Assembly: GCA_018857735.1 (NCBI GenBank)
Contig: JABMCL010003875.1
Coordinates: forward strand, 5,001-69,000
Reading direction: 5' to 3'
DNA: 64,000 nucleotides
Origin: Alviniconcha marisindica
Taxonomy: Eukaryota; Mollusca; Gastropoda; Provannidae
In this document: positions 1-25,148 of the stretch, piece by piece
How positions within the stretch are numbered: the first letter of the stretch is position 1
Layout of the letters: the number at the start of each line of letters is the position of its first letter
Position numbers and translations under genes: made by a program
Notes under the pieces: model-generated
Told to the model about the DNA's origin: nothing
Seen by the model: only the letters and a program-made list of their open reading frames with translations
Database searches by the model: none

Positions 1-400
1 GAATACTCACTTTCAACAAGTAGCATAAGGTCGTCAAAAGAAGTTGTCCCTCCATACCCCGATGCACTGGCAAGAGAGATAAGAGCCGCCAGACACAGGA
101 GCTTCATGATGGCGATGTCAGAGGGATATGGTACTCGACAACTCAGAACTCGGCTTGATTTCCCACCCAAGTACACTCCCCTGTCGGCAAACGTCGCAAT
201 TTTATGTCTTCTGCACCTCATAAAAAAAGCAATAAGGTTGCGTCACGAATACTCGATTGGTTGCTGAGAAAGCAAAGGAAGATGGGAAGTCGAAGGAGTG
301 TTGTAGGATGAATAGTGATACGGTATTCATGCATGAATCGCGGATCTTGATCTCGATATTTTGTTTTAATTCCCTTTTATGCCCATCAGTATATGACTAT
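1..400. repeat. Duplicated exon 1 and upstream block (pairs with 20488-20890)
   Basis: About 390 bp here align colinearly with 20488-20890, covering the intron donor, exon 1, the 5' flank and a CCAAT-containing upstream stretch. Differences are scattered substitutions plus an extra (TA)n run present only in the 20.7-kb copy. Similarity fades near 390. Because flanking regulatory sequence is included, this is a genomic duplication and not a processed copy. Confidence 0.85.
11..107 (-). CDS. First exon of a lectin paralogue (partial gene, runs off the left edge)
   Basis: This 97-nt exon starts at an ATG (117 to 115 is not used; the ATG complement is at 105-107) and ends at a GTGAGT donor whose G is at position 10. 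It encodes a 32-residue start with a classic signal peptide (MKLLCLAALISLASA) followed by a Gly/Ser/Asp-rich stretch, in phase 1. It is nearly identical to exon 1 of the complete lectin gene at 20498-20594, with one visible Gln to Leu change near the end. Because the gene reads leftwards, its remaining exons lie outside the window. I infer a tandem paralogue of the secreted H-type lectin, though an isolated duplicated first exon cannot be excluded. Confidence 0.7.
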
Positions 401-731
401 ACGCAAACCAAGGATGCACATGCATACAAGGTTAAATGTGAACTTACGGAACCATTTATCTAACCTAAATAACAGAGATGGAGAAGAAAAAGACCAAAGC
501 AACAACAGACAAGCAAACAAAAAAATAAAAAATAAATATATATAGATATATATATAAAACTGATAAAAATCAAAGAAAAACAAGTTGGCATAATAGTTCC
601 CAAAATTTCGGCTGACGCCTTCCTCGGGGGTTTATTCTTAACAACTGAACATGGGTAAACACAGTTCACACAACGGTTCTAAAATACCAGTGACTAAAAC
701 TCGATGAATAAAACAACAACGACTAAGACAG

Positions 732-804
<73 letters not shown>

Positions 805-817
805 TCTTCTTCTCTCA

Positions 818-863
<46 letters not shown>

Positions 864-960
864 ATATAAAGAAAAAAGACAGCAAAAAAACAGCACACAA
901 CAAGTACTCCACCGCAATAGTAGTAACAACATCGGATAAATGGGAAAAAAGACCAAAGAG
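401..960. other. Non-coding stretch with compound (CT)n-(AT)n microsatellite
   Basis: No exon or element is recognisable in 401-730. From about 734 to 858 lies a compound microsatellite: a long (TC) run, a short TTC run and then a (TA) run. The rest is AT-rich and non-coding. Confidence 0.7.
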
Positions 961-963
961 TGG

Positions 964-1072
964 ATCAGAGCTCAGGAACTGTGTGAAAGTCGAGGTGGCT
1001 ATTCTGAGCTCCCAGTCCCTAATAGTCCGTATGGTCTCTCATGTGGACGTAAAGCAACGTTGAACGAAAGAA
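964..1072 (+). repeat. Dispersed repeat R1 (SINE-like), fragment
   Basis: This is a diverged copy of a dispersed module seen at least seven times in the window. Its hallmarks are 'gagctgtgtgagagtcgagg' near the start, then 'cgtcctaacgagcc' and 'gtggacgtaaagc'. Other copies are at 23880-24440 (three in tandem), 29097-29262, 29700-29890, 33287-33465 and 42490-42590, on both strands. No protein coding is apparent. A short interspersed element or the conserved part of a non-autonomous element is the likeliest identity. Confidence 0.6.
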
Positions 1073-1304
1073 TGGGACAGTGTCAACAATTTGGTGGGAA
1101 GAGGAGGGGGCGGGGCAGGGGGGGGGAGAGGGATGGGGAAAGAGGAAGAGAGAGAGTGTATTATCTATCTGTCTATCTTTCCCGAATATATAGATACCGC
1201 CTTATAGTGATCTGAACTAGTCCAACACCGGGTGACTGACCGACACGATGAGATGAAAAATGGAGTGCACGGGCCTTTCGAAACTCTTTGGGCTCCGTGC
1301 TTCT

Positions 1305-1308
1305 GCCA

Positions 1309-1382
<74 letters not shown>

Positions 1383-1493
1383 GTCACTCGGGAGAGGGAT
1401 GCGATAAAAGTGTCAAACTACGAGGCCTCTTTTTCGACAAAAAGAATCCAAATAAAGCTGCCAGTAGCCATCATAATAATCTGCGAAATAGGG

Positions 1494-1563
<70 letters not shown>

Positions 1564-1633
1564 CCATACACACCACACACACACACACACACATACACAC
1601 ACACACACACCACAACCACACACACACACAACA

Positions 1634-1701
<68 letters not shown>

Positions 1702-1710
1702 CTCTCATCT
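1305..1710. repeat. Microsatellites (AT)n and interrupted (CA)n
   Basis: An (AT) tract of about 70 bp (1310-1378) is followed after about 110 bp by an interrupted (CA) tract of about 210 bp (1494-1702). Long His/Thr or Cys/Val frames here are repeat translations. Confidence 0.95.
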
Positions 1711-1845
1711 GCTAAACTTTCCCACCAAACACGAGAGGGAAAACAAAACAAAACAACAACAACAAAAAGTGATGCGCAACGCAATTCGCTCACAGCTGAT
1801 GAGGCGTTTTCAGTAAACGTAACACGTGCACTTGTTATGGGCAGA

Positions 1846-1912
1846 TTACAGTGGCACATATTCACCTCGCCTATATTCACTGTGCCTATATTCACCTCGC
1901 ACATATTCACCA
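1846..1912 (+). repeat. Short tandem repeat, about 13-bp unit
   Basis: Four to five imperfect copies of a unit around 'tattcacctcgc' occur in tandem. Confidence 0.7.
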
Positions 1913-2252
1913 AACTGGAAAAAGAACTGGATTCTCGACGAATCATTCCTGCCAAAATGTTGCTTGCATTCTCCGAGCGACTCCTCTTAATGTAAACCCT
2001 TCGTACGGCATAGAGTACTATGACTCTAAAATCACGTCCTGAGAGCTCCATCTTTCAAACGCAAAATACAGGAGGGTGGCTTTTTTTAAAGCTGCTTTTT
2101 TTATATTTATTTTTTAAACAAATTCAAATGCAAAAATGAAAGTTTGTGTAATTAAAAAGGTCATCTTATAGTACATTCACGGTCATTTTCGACATTGTAA
2201 ATTCATAAGCGTTTACATACAGTCTACGGTTATTACTATAACATCCAAACGG

Positions 2253-2287
<35 letters not shown>

Positions 2288-2396
2288 AATAGATCAATCA
2301 ATCAATCAATCAAAATGTTTAATTGTATAGGCCATTGGATCGTTACAAAGTAGTACAAACAAATATTCACTCTCAACCGCACACACATCCATGCAT

Positions 2397-2453
<57 letters not shown>

Positions 2454-2462
2454 ACACACACT

Positions 2463-2530
<68 letters not shown>

Positions 2531-2552
2531 GACACCATGCACACACACACAT

Positions 2553-2641
<89 letters not shown>

Positions 2642-2655
2642 TATATGTCTACACA
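2253..2655. repeat. Tetranucleotide runs and (CA)n microsatellite
   Basis: A (GACA) run at 2255-2285 and an (ATCA) run at 2293-2312 precede two long (CA) tracts at 2399-2530 and 2555-2636. The tetranucleotide run directly abuts the 3' side of the LINE at 2295-6164 and may be its original tail. Confidence 0.85.
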
Positions 2656-2668
2656 CACACTCACGCTG

Positions 2669-3343
2669 TCATCTCATGCAGTGATCAAGCTTTCTCTGCG
2701 CTTGATCGCAAAAAATATGAATTTTGATAAGTTTAAGAGTGTGTTTCACGTTGGCTGAACAAAGGATTTGTACATATTGCTCCTTCTGGGAGCCAGTCCG
2801 TGCTGTTGTTTCAAAAGAAAATTTTGTTCTCAAGTCTGTGCATGCTGGGCATTGAAACAACATATGGCACTCATCTTCGGTCGATGTAGTACAAAAAGGC
2901 AATTACGTAGGTCGAAAGCAGCAGAAAAGCGCAGTCGGTGACAATTTATCCATGACACACCAAACTTAAATCGCGCATGGCAGTTTTATATATTCTGCCT
3001 TGCATACACCCTAGATATTTTTCACACTGAAGTGTACTCTTAAAACAATGATAAAGATCCAAGCGTTCGCTATTAGATATGTGTGTCCACCAACGCTGAT
3101 AGGAGCAATCTTTAAGACGTTCTTTAAATATATGCAAAAACTGTCTTTCGTCACCAACTTCTCCATACATCCATACATACCCAAATCCGTTGACACACAA
3201 CAGGCGTTTAACATGGTAAACCCAAGCTTCTGCTTTGCTATTTCTTTCTTGTAGTCCATGTAACATATCGTATGCTTTTCTGGAATAACGACATCAAGGC
3301 TGTCGTCGTAGTCGGAACCAATATTGCAGACAACTAGCTGCAA
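2669..3343 (-). pseudogene. LINE C-terminal region with Cys/His cluster
   Basis: Two overlapping broken frames encode the thumb and tail of the LINE product. The end includes 'PFCTTSTEDECHMLFQCPAC', the CxxC...H...C pattern common at LINE ORF2 C-termini. A comparable segment occurs in the relative at 17977-18666. Confidence 0.75.
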
Positions 3344-3580
3344 CCTGAATATACAGTGGGAATCTTCTCAATTCTCTGTACACCATATCGTTGGGGGTGT
3401 GTGGCGGTACATTCAAAAACAACTTACAGGCTTGTATGTGGACCTTTTCTATTGACTCACGGGCCTTAATTCCCCACAGTTCAGAGCCATGGAGCAGGGA
3501 GGGCTCGATCTGTGCGTCAAAAAGTTTAAAAAAATGGACTCGGCGAAGAGCAACCCAGCTTTCTTGATGTTTTTATAATC

Positions 3581-4396
3581 TCAAATGTGCCGCGTCGTGG
3601 GCGAGTAGGATGCTCTCCGTAGCAACATCAAAACTGAGTTTTGCTGAGAAAACAAACCCAAATATTTGTATGCGTTCACGACTTCTAAACGCTGATTACC
3701 AAACACCCATTGTTCTTTGACAGACTGTTGGCCTCCCTTTCGAAAGATCATCACTTTAGTCTTACTCAGATTTACATTCAGGTGAAGTCTTTGCGTACAG
3801 TCATGCAACACATTCAGCTGATTTTGAAGACCTGCAATGGTGGCTGACATAAGGATTATGTCATCAGCAAACAACATAATACAATTTTCAATGTCGTTTA
3901 GAGAAAACTGAACACCGTGCCTTCCGCTTGAAGTCATGTCATGGGCAAGCTCATTTATAAATAAAGAGAATAAGGTAGGACTTAATAAGCACCCTTGCTT
4001 GAGACCCTGCAGGCAGTCAAAGTACTCTGTGCAGCTACTGCTACATCTGACACAAGCCTTAATAGTACTGTACATGCTTTTCAAGATCCTAATCATTCTT
4101 CCTTTCACTCCAGCTCTTAACAGAATATTCCACAGCATAGGATGTTGGACTGTATCGAACGCTTTGCTAAAGTCTACGTAGGCAACATAGAATTTACATT
4201 TCCGTAACATATACTTTTCAATACAAGCGTACGGTGTAAAGATGTGGTCTGTTGTAGAATATGTCTTTCTGAAACCAGCCTGAGCATCGGATAAGACATC
4301 ATTTGAATCAGTCCACTCTGTCAAACGCTTGTTTAATATAAACTCGAAGACTTTGCCTAACACACTAAGCAATGACATTCCTCTATAGTTGTCCAT
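3581..4396 (-). pseudogene. LINE reverse transcriptase domain
   Basis: The frame shows RT blocks in order: 'DNYRGMSLLSVLGKVFE', 'AGFRKTYSTTDHIF', 'YVDFSKAFDTV', 'GLKQGCLLSPTLFSLFINEL', the catalytic 'FADDIILM' box, and a 'YKYLG' block near the end. The sequence just upstream (4400-4480) encodes the preceding block ending 'LHKKGDPSD' in continuity, then shifts frame. The polymerase would copy element RNA at the nicked target. The copy is inactive by frameshift. Confidence 0.9.
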
Positions 4397-4946
4397 ATCA
4401 CTGGGGTCGCCTTTCTTATGCAGAGGTACTATAATGCCCTTTGTCCACTCAATTGGGAAAGAACCTTCTTTAAAATCTTGTTAAAATACTTGACAAGAAA
4501 TGGAACTATCGATTTTTCTGCAGCTTTCAAAATCTCACCAATAATGCCATCAGGCCGGCAGCCTTTCCGTTCTTTAGATGTCTTATAGCTGCTTTGACTT
4601 CTTCTGCTGTGATATCTGCATCTAGAATTTCGTCAAAAACATCATCAGTCACTTCACTATCTTGCTGCGGCTGAGCACCATTCACTCCTGCATTCAATAC
4701 TTTTTCAAAATGGTCACGCCAGTCTGTTCCACTGATGTCATTTGTGACAACTTTCCGACCACGGTGCTTCCGTATTTCTTTCCAGAAGGCTTGGGAGTCA
4801 TTTACAGTGCTAAGTAGGGAGTTAACTTGATTAGATCTGAAATCACGTTTCTTGGCTTCAATAAATTGTTTGTATTCCTTCCTAGAGCAGTTGTAGGCCA
4901 GCTTATCGCACTGTTCACCAGTTTTTCGAAAACGAGGAAGAAGTTT

Positions 4947-6164
4947 TCATAGCGATTTCTTTTTCTCACGGCATTCTCTATTGAACCAAACGCTACCACC
5001 CTGTCTTGTATTGCCCACTGTTTGTTTTTTCCTCATGCATGCACTTGCATTCATAAGATAGTCGGTGAGTTCGCCAAGGGCTTTGTCAATACACTTGTCA
5101 ATGTCCTCTTTAGCATGCGCGATTTTTTCTTTGAAACTGTCTCCCTGGAAGTTCTCTATAAAGCTTTGTATTTTGTCCCTGTGCCACACGACCCTCTCTA
5201 CTGGATGCATAACTGTCGCCGCGCTTTGCCCTTGTGCGCAAGTTATTTCGAACAGTATAGGCATATGCTGAGACTCAACTCGATAGCAAACAGCAAATTT
5301 TGCAATTCTATCTACAAAACTGTCGGAAACTAAGCAGTAATCTATAACGCTACATCCATGTGTTGAGACATAAGTAAAATGTCCTTTTTCATCTCCTTGT
5401 TTGAACCCATTAAGAATGAGCAGGTCACAACATGCACAGAGGCCTAACAGACGTTCGCCAAAAACATTAATTGTGCCGTTACAAGAAGGTCTGCTGTACT
5501 GAAATAGAGGCACCGAGCTGCGTGGGCCTGTTGATAGGTCAGTAGGATGATTATTAATTTGGATGTTGGCTGTCCTAGCATTGAGGTCACCGCAGCATAC
5601 AATGTGGGCTTCGGGGAAACGCTCCGTAATGTCTAGAAGGCAGCTGTCCAAGGCAGCAATATGGCAGTTAGAGTCATTATCTCTGTAGTGCACAGCACCC
5701 TGTGGGGGGGGGGGGGTGTAGACCAACACTACCACAACATCCTGGTCAGAATGAATCAATTCTTTAGATATTTTTAACGCAAGTATATGCTCAGCGCTCA
5801 GCTCTATTTTGCTAACAAACTTTTCCAGTCGCTTTTTAACTAAGAGAAGTAGACCTCCTGATCTTCGGCCCATGTATGAATGTTTGATTGCAGGCGACAA
5901 ATATTTCACATAGTCGCAAAAGTGGTTTGTGAGGTCAAATGTATCAGCAAGGAAGGTCTCTATAAGACACGCAACGTCGATGGTATGCACGTATTGTATA
6001 AAATCATCATCTGAAAGTTTACTTGCTAAAACCATCAATATTCCAACAAACACACTTAAGACTGTTAGAAGAAGACATTTTAGTAACGGGCCGGCCGAAT
6101 CCCTATCCCTGAGGTGACTGGTCCTCAATGCGCTTCGTTGCACTTCGTGCACCAATGCGTGCAA
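4947..6164 (-). pseudogene. LINE endonuclease domain (AP-endonuclease-like), broken ORF
   Basis: The conceptual product contains the endonuclease hallmarks in order: an early 'ACLIETFL' block, 'CCGDLNART', 'SVIDYCLVS' and 'SQHMPI', matching the GDFN, D-Y-x-L and SDHxPI motifs of APE-type LINE endonucleases. This domain nicks target DNA to prime reverse transcription. A homopolymer G run at 5703-5715 lies inside the frame. The frame is lost after about 4950, upstream of the reverse transcriptase, which indicates decay. Confidence 0.85.
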
Positions 6165-6607
6165 AGCTGTCTGTGAGCTGTGTCTGCCTACAGTTCACTT
6201 TGCTGCGTGTATGCGGCCCGCGACGCGGGGCATTCACACAGGGCTCGTCCTCAAAGGACACCTGGAGTGGAGATGACAACACTCACCTCCTTGCCTGCCT
6301 CACCAGCTCCAGTACAGGCCATGCTGTTAGCCTCAGTTGTCTTCTTCGGGTGTCCATGGGGTGACTGCCTTTCCAGGTCGTCAAGAGACTCCGTATGCAC
6401 ATACACTTGCTCAGCAAGCGTGGAGCTGTGGTCCAGTTGGTCGGGTGGAGCAGTGGGTAGGTGAGGCTGCGCGCTGGCCGACCCGTCCCTGGGGGAGGTG
6501 TGGGGACGGCCGGTGCAAGGGCTGTGGCTCCTCGGGGTGGCACAGTGGGTGTGGTCAGGGTGTGCTGATCTGGCGGCGTCTCCTATGCCACAGTTGCTGC
6601 CAGAAAT

Positions 6608-6654
<47 letters not shown>

Positions 6655-6839
6655 GACAGGGAGAGACAGAGACTGAGAGACAGAGAGAGACAGAGACTGA
6701 GAGACAGAGACGGAGAAGACAGACAGAAAGAGGCAAGACACAATGCAACACAAACATGATACAGACCCCACCCCCGCACCCCCACACCACCCCCACAGCA
6801 CACATACATGCGCCGCTACGACGCACTGCAGCACACGCA

Positions 6840-6904
<65 letters not shown>

Positions 6905-7012
6905 GCACGCGCGCACACACACATTCGAACCGCTACAAGTGTCAATGCCCATACAACCTACTAGTACTACCAAAAGTTTAAGTTTCGCCTGTGTCTCAAT
7001 CAGGCTGTGTGT

Positions 7013-7079
<67 letters not shown>

Positions 7080-7095
7080 TGTGTGTGATTTTCCG
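6165..7095. other. Non-coding stretch with microsatellites
   Basis: 6165-6600 is moderately GC-rich with no recognisable exon. From 6607 to 6735 there are (GACA) and (GAGA) runs, then (CA) at 6840-6902 and (TG) at 7006-7087. Long frames here are repeat translations. Confidence 0.75.
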
Positions 7096-7517
7096 GTCTA
7101 TGAAGTTAAGTTTCATAATTATGTCGCACCAAGAAGTGCAACCCAAGTGTGTCTTTTAAGACTGGAAACTTCTCGGCAAAATGTCAGAATGCCAGTCTGA
7201 GCGAGCTGACAGACACACAAACGCGCCGACAACAACGCACGGAAGCACTGTACGCAACATAACACACAGTGACAATTAAATAAGGCAACAAAGATTTCAC
7301 ATGGTCAACGTGCATTTTAATTAAATCAGCGCCTCTAACATTTTTCTGGAATTCTCAAGATCTTTCTTAATAAAAAGAGTAAGACCTTGTTCGTATTTTA
7401 CATATTATATACAGTGAGAGAAACATCAGGTTTATGTACAAAGTAAAATCTCGTTAGTACCAGGTGCGATATGTATAAAGTATGTATACGTATGCTGCCT
7501 TTGTAGAATAGATTGTT

Positions 7518-7598
<81 letters not shown>

Positions 7599-7759
7599 AC
7601 TTGTACACGCGAAAATATTTAGACACTCGTCATGGGTTTCCGTCATAATCAAGACGTACGCACTTCACCGGGCGGAGTTGTCTGAACACTTCGCTACGTT
7701 TCATTTCGCAAAGTCCGTAACGTTCACAGTCCGTTGAACAGGCACAGACCTCCTTCTCC
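7096..7759. other. 3' flank of the lectin gene with (TG)n
   Basis: This lies just downstream (minus strand) of the lectin stop codon and probably holds its 3' UTR. I cannot identify a convincing AATAAA signal on the minus strand close to the stop. A (TG) tract occupies 7518-7595. Confidence 0.5.
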
Positions 7760-20594
<12,835 letters not shown>

Positions 20595-20890
20595 GATGGC
20601 GATGTCAGAGGGATATGGTACTCGACAACTCAGAACTTGGCTTGATTTCCCACCCACCTACTGTCAGCAATTTATGTGTTCTGCACCTCGTTAAAAAAGA
20701 ATAAGGTTGTGTCACGTATATATATATATATACTTCTGCACTTCTGCCGTCGTTACTCGATTGGTTGCTGAGAAAGCAAAGGAAGATGGGAAGCCGAGGG
20801 AGTGTTCTAGGATGAATAGTGATAATTAAGGTATTTATGCATGGATCGCGGATCTTTATCTCGATATTTTGGTTTAATTCACTTTCTATG
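20595..20890 (-). promoter_or_regulatory. Putative lectin promoter and 5' UTR
   Basis: Upstream on the minus strand there is a TATA-like (TA) run at 20716-20735 and an inverted CCAAT ('attggttg') near 20759-20766. The CCAAT stretch is conserved in the copy at 110-400, while the TA run is not. No start site can be fixed from sequence. Confidence 0.4.
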
Positions 20891-21169
20891 CTGGCTGAGC
20901 CTCGCCCACATTCATTACATGAAAGAACTCAAACACACACATTGCCTCTGTAGGCCACTAGTTGTGACATTCGTTTATTATGAATTTGACACACTAAGCT
21001 GTGCAAGCAAATCAGAGAAAGTACCTCACTTTTGTACCAAATATTCCAGACTGAAAATGTTCACCAGTGATCTCCCTTGATGGCATAATTATGCGCTTTA
21101 ATCAGTTGGCACCTTTCGTTTTGGGGCTGTAAACGCCAAGAATGGACAACATGACATGAATATGAAGTT

Positions 21170-21370
21170 ACGTAACAGTCTACTGATAACAATAATAATG
21201 TACATTTATCTTGCGCTCATCAACGCCCTGAGCGCTCACATGATACATATTAACCTAAATATGACATTCTGTACACATGTAGAGCATAGTCCTACCAAAA
21301 CAATTTACATAAAGTATTACCAAAAAAAGAAAAAGAAAAAACGCACTACAAACACACACACACACACACA

Positions 21371-21430
<60 letters not shown>

Positions 21431-22487
21431 CACATTGACTGTAGCAGAAACTGGTTACTGATATTAGTTAGGACGGAAATACTGTGAGAAGAGGAAGGTT
21501 TTCAGTTTGGCTTTAAAATATGACAGAGTTGAGCAGTGTCTAAGGTCTTGTGGGAGTGAATTCCAAATGTGGGGTCCAAAGCAGGAGAAGGTGCGAAAGC
21601 CATGAGTCTTGCGTTTGCATTGTTGGATTTCCAGCATGCGGGTGTCAGAAGAAGAGCGTAGTGTACGAGACGGAGTGTAGACATGCAGCAATTCAGAGAA
21701 GTAAGCAGGACCAGAACCATTTATAGCACTGAAACACATACAAGCGACTTTATACTTAATACATTCTGAAATGGGAAGCCAGTGGAGTTTTTCCAGAAGA
21801 GGTGTTGAGTGGTGGTGACGGGGTGCCAAGAGAACAAGTCTTGCAGCAAAGTTCTGAATTTTCTGGAGAGGTTGGATGACAGAATTAGGTGTACCCATGA
21901 GGAGACAGTTGCAGTAGTCAAGCCGTGAGAGGATATAGGGAGTAACAAGAGTCTTGGTGTGTCTTCAGTGAGAAACCTGCGGATTAAACTAATACGTTTA
22001 AGCTCGAAATAAGCAGTTTGGCAGATTTTTATGACGTGCTTCTTCATGGACAGGTTTGAGTCAAGAATGAATCCAAGGTTCCTGGCAGAATCAGAAAAGG
22101 GGATGTTGTGAGAGCCAAGAGTAATCGAGTCAGGGAGGGAGACGGTAGAAGGTTTCAAGGAAGACGAAAAGGGAAAGAGAAGAGCTTCTGTTTTGTCGTC
22201 GTTCAGTTTGAGCTGATTTTCCGTCATCCATGTTTTTATGTCGTCTGTGCATGCACTGAGTTCTTTGGTGAGGTTGGTCACTTCACTGAGAGGAGCGGAT
22301 TTCTGGAGCTGTGTGTCATCTGCGAAAAGCTGATGGTTTACAGAGTGGTTAGCTATGATATCGGAGAGAGGCGTAGTGTACAGGACGAAGAGAATGGGCC
22401 CCAGTACTGGGCCCTGAGGCACACCGTACATGAGCTGTGATGGTGACGAAGACGAGTTATTGACTGAAGTGGACTGATATAGAACAA
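21170..22487 (-). mobile_element. LINE fragment with 3' UTR and (ATT) tail
   Basis: 22487-21721 encodes RT blocks including 'VPQGPVLGPILFVLYTTPLS' and the catalytic 'QLFADDTQL'. After a frameshift near 21950, 21898-21464 encodes 'PHIWNSLPQDLR' and ends 'FLFSQYFRPN'. The 3' UTR continues to about 21185 with 'cgccctgagcgctcac' and an ATT-type tail. A (CA)/(CGCA) tract at 21346-21432 lies in the UTR. A second copy of this 3' end is at 26690-27053, also with a dinucleotide run at the same place. Confidence 0.87.
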
Positions 22488-22681
22488 GGTTAAGAAAATA
22501 GACAACGTGACATAGATATGAATTTATGACATAGCTATGAAGTTACAAACAAGTAGGTGTTGTTCGAGTAAGCACTGACACTATGATATGCTCCAGGTCA
22601 AACCTGGTAAAAAAGAAAACATTTTTTTTAAAGGAACCTGAGCTGCCGGCTACTCCAACCCAAAACTCCTTAGGAGAAGGG

Positions 22682-22738
22682 GAAGTAGGATTTTCCCAAT
22701 GAAGTAGGATTTTCCCAATGAAGTAGGATTTTCCCAAT
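22682..22738 (+). repeat. 19-bp tandem repeat, three exact copies
   Basis: The unit 'gaagtaggattttcccaat' occurs three times without change. Confidence 0.95.
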
Positions 22739-22809
22739 GCAGACTAGGTTAAATGTGGATGATTCAGCTTGGTTTCTGGCTGAGGAGGTGACGTTAACAA
22801 TGTAATGTA

Positions 22810-23518
22810 CCCTTCGTGTTTCAAAGTCATTTGCAGAGTGCACTGCACCAAGGCTGAAACCCCAAAGGGAGGCCGGGGATGTCTGATGTTCCCCTCCTGT
22901 CTGGAATCTCAGGGCTGGCATTTGATTCCCCCCTTCCTATCTCCTCTTGTTTTTTTCTGCCTAGTCCTTTTGCTCTTTCGCTCTTTCGGTCTTGTCATTT
23001 TTCTGCTAATGGTCCATTCTCCTGACTTTTTTCCAGAAAACTCTCAAATATTTTTCGTTAAGGGTTAGGCTTTTTTGTGTGGCTCTTGTTGAGCAGCTAG
23101 GAGATGATAGTTGGTCGGTGGTATGTGCAGCTTGCTGCCATATGGCACTGGTATTTGCCATTATGCATTTATATAACATTTTTTAATTTTATATTGTGTC
23201 TGTCCGTTCCTTTTTTATATTTTTCTTTAACCTGGTATCGATAAATTAGACGAAATGGTCGACGATGCCAGCATGTCTAGCCTTATGTGCTCTTTTAACA
23301 GGGGTAATATTGAAGGGAATAACTCTTCGAAATTTGTGTCCGATGTTTGTGTATGTATATTTTATGTTTGCAAAGTGATTGGTTTTGTAGATTGACTTGA
23401 CAGAGGGTTGATATATATGTGAGAAGAGTTTAGAACTGTGTATTTGCTTATGAGTTTGACTGTCCTGAGGTGACCCTGTGTGGTTGACAGGACATTAAAA
23501 TCCAATTACTACTACTAC
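22810..23518 (+). mobile_element. Dispersed repeat R2 with (ACT)n tail
   Basis: The stretch 22860-23290 is repeated as a diverged reverse complement at 32150-32565 (shared blocks include 'ttgttgagcagctaggag' and 'ttgattcccc'). It ends in 'ggacattaaaatccaat' and an (ACT) run at 23506-23523, typical of a SINE or LINE 3' end. No coding capacity was recognised. Confidence 0.65.
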
Positions 23519-23869
23519 TACTACCAAGGCTGAAATGTGTGGTGTTGACTCACCCCTGGATAAAACTTGACATTGAAGTGAGAGTAGCTCCCGACAAACT
23601 TTAGTTGGAAAACAAAATATAAAAAATCCGCCCCTGCTCTTGCTCTCCTTCATAAAAGCTGCCATGTGAACCATGGCTTTCTTTATGCTGTCAACCCCCA
23701 CATTCATTACACGAAACAACTCAAACACAGGTGTTGCCGCTGTAGGCAACTAGTTGTGACATTTATTTATTATGAAAGACAGCAAAAAAAAAAGTTCATC
23801 ACACGTTCCGGCTGGACCCACAACAGTACCGACAGCGTATAAATGGGAAAGAAAGGATCAAAGAATGGC

Positions 23870-24440
23870 TTAATCATAGTTCGGGAGCTGTGTGAGAGTC
23901 GAGGTGGCCGTCCTGGGCTGTCCGTCCTAACGAGCCTTCTGGTTTCCGTGGACGTAAAGCTATGTTGAACCATGCTTCGGCACTGGTCACAGCTTGTCCC
24001 TAATATGTCAGCCGACATCTGAGGACATTAAGCATCACTTCATCATCATCGAAGAATGGCAGAGTTCAGGAGCTGTGTGGAAGTCGAGGTGGCCTCCTGG
24101 GCTGTCCGTCCTAACGAGCCTTCTGGTTTCCGTGGACGTAAAGCTATTGAACCGTGCTTCGGCACTGGTCACAGCTTGTCCCTAATATGTCAGCCGACAT
24201 CTGAGGACATTAAGCATCACTTCATCATCATCGAAAGAATGGCAGAGTTCAGGAGCTGTGTGGAAGTCGAGGTGGCCGTCCTGGCTTTCCGTCCTAACGA
24301 GCCTTCTGGTTTCCGTGGACGTAAAGCAACACTGAACCGTGCTTCGGCATTGGTCACAGCTTGTCCCTAATATGTCAACAGACATCCGAGGACATTAAGC
24401 AACACAACATAAACAAGAAAGAATGGGACAGAACTCATGG
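23870..24440 (+). repeat. Dispersed repeat R1, three tandem copies
   Basis: Three copies of about 185 bp each follow head to tail. Each runs from 'caggagctgtgtg' through 'gtggacgtaaagc' to 'gacattaagcatcacttcat'. Copies differ by a few substitutions and small indels. Confidence 0.85.
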
Positions 24441-24561
24441 ACGCCCCGCGCGTCTGCACCACAAAATTGGACACTCCAGTAGGCCATGTCTCTTGCTCTT
24501 TAATCGCAGCCCTAGCCTTCAAATCAGTCTCCCCCCCCCCCTCCCCCATGTCCTTCTCAGC

Positions 24562-24653
<92 letters not shown>

Positions 24654-24662
24654 CGTGTGCGA
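24562..24662. repeat. (TG)n microsatellite
   Basis: This is a long (TG) run preceded by a short C run and ending in (TGCG). Confidence 0.96.
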
Positions 24663-24699
24663 GCGATCTTGTGTGCTTGTGTTCTTGCCATGCTTTGTA

Positions 24700-24835
24700 T
24701 AAAAATGTTTGTTAATTTTCATATATTTTGTACGCTTGTATATTTGTGCACTGTATGTTTTTCTTTTAAGTTCAAGTGTAAAGCGCTTTGAGTTCCTGAA
24801 AGCGCTCTATTACTTCCCTATTATTATTATTATAC
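24700..24835 (+). mobile_element. Retroelement 3' end with (ATT)n tail
   Basis: 'aaagcgctttgagttcctga' followed by 'aagcgctctat' forms a small hairpin and precedes an (ATT) run at 24820-24833. Such structured ends with short ATT repeats are typical of CR1-like LINE 3' termini. The coding part is missing. Confidence 0.55.
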
Positions 24836-25148
24836 GAACCCAAAACCTCGCCAATCCACCAAACAAGCAAAAGAGCTGAAGCAACAAAGAAAACAAATGG
24901 AGCGACACCCTCACAAAAGGATGGGATCACATAAACAAAACGGCAAACAACAAAACGACTTCCAACCATAGCACAGCTCGACCGGGACGAAACACGCACT
25001 AAGGACAAACATGTCTCTCCAGGCCATACACTGGACAAAAATAAGGAAAAACAAATCATCCATCAACGCCACCCATTGGTTAGAAGCCCAACAACGCTAA
25101 GACAGCTAGCACACCGACGGACTGCGCGGCTAGCCACAGCGCTGGCAA

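Larger units (their letters stand above)
2295..6164 (-). mobile_element. Decayed non-LTR retrotransposon (LINE), near full ORF2
   Basis: Reading leftwards on the minus strand, the element has an apurinic-type endonuclease domain (4947-6164), a reverse transcriptase domain (core 3581-4396) and a C-terminal Cys/His-rich segment (2669-3343). Frameshifts near 4950 and 4480 and further breaks below 3581 separate the frames, so the copy is dead. The C-terminal part contains a CxxC-H-C-like pattern typical of LINE tails. The putative 3' end is marked by the (TTGA)-type run near 2295. A second, 5'-truncated relative with a similar C-terminal region lies at 17965-18965. I do not assign a clade. Confidence 0.85.

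Noticed and set aside
1413..2051. Cys/Val- and His/Thr-rich open frames over (CA)n tracts here and elsewhere
   Set aside because: These are dinucleotide repeats read in frame, with no start context or conserved domain.
22108..22440. 110-codon plus-strand frame
   Set aside because: It is the antisense shadow of a LINE reverse transcriptase.
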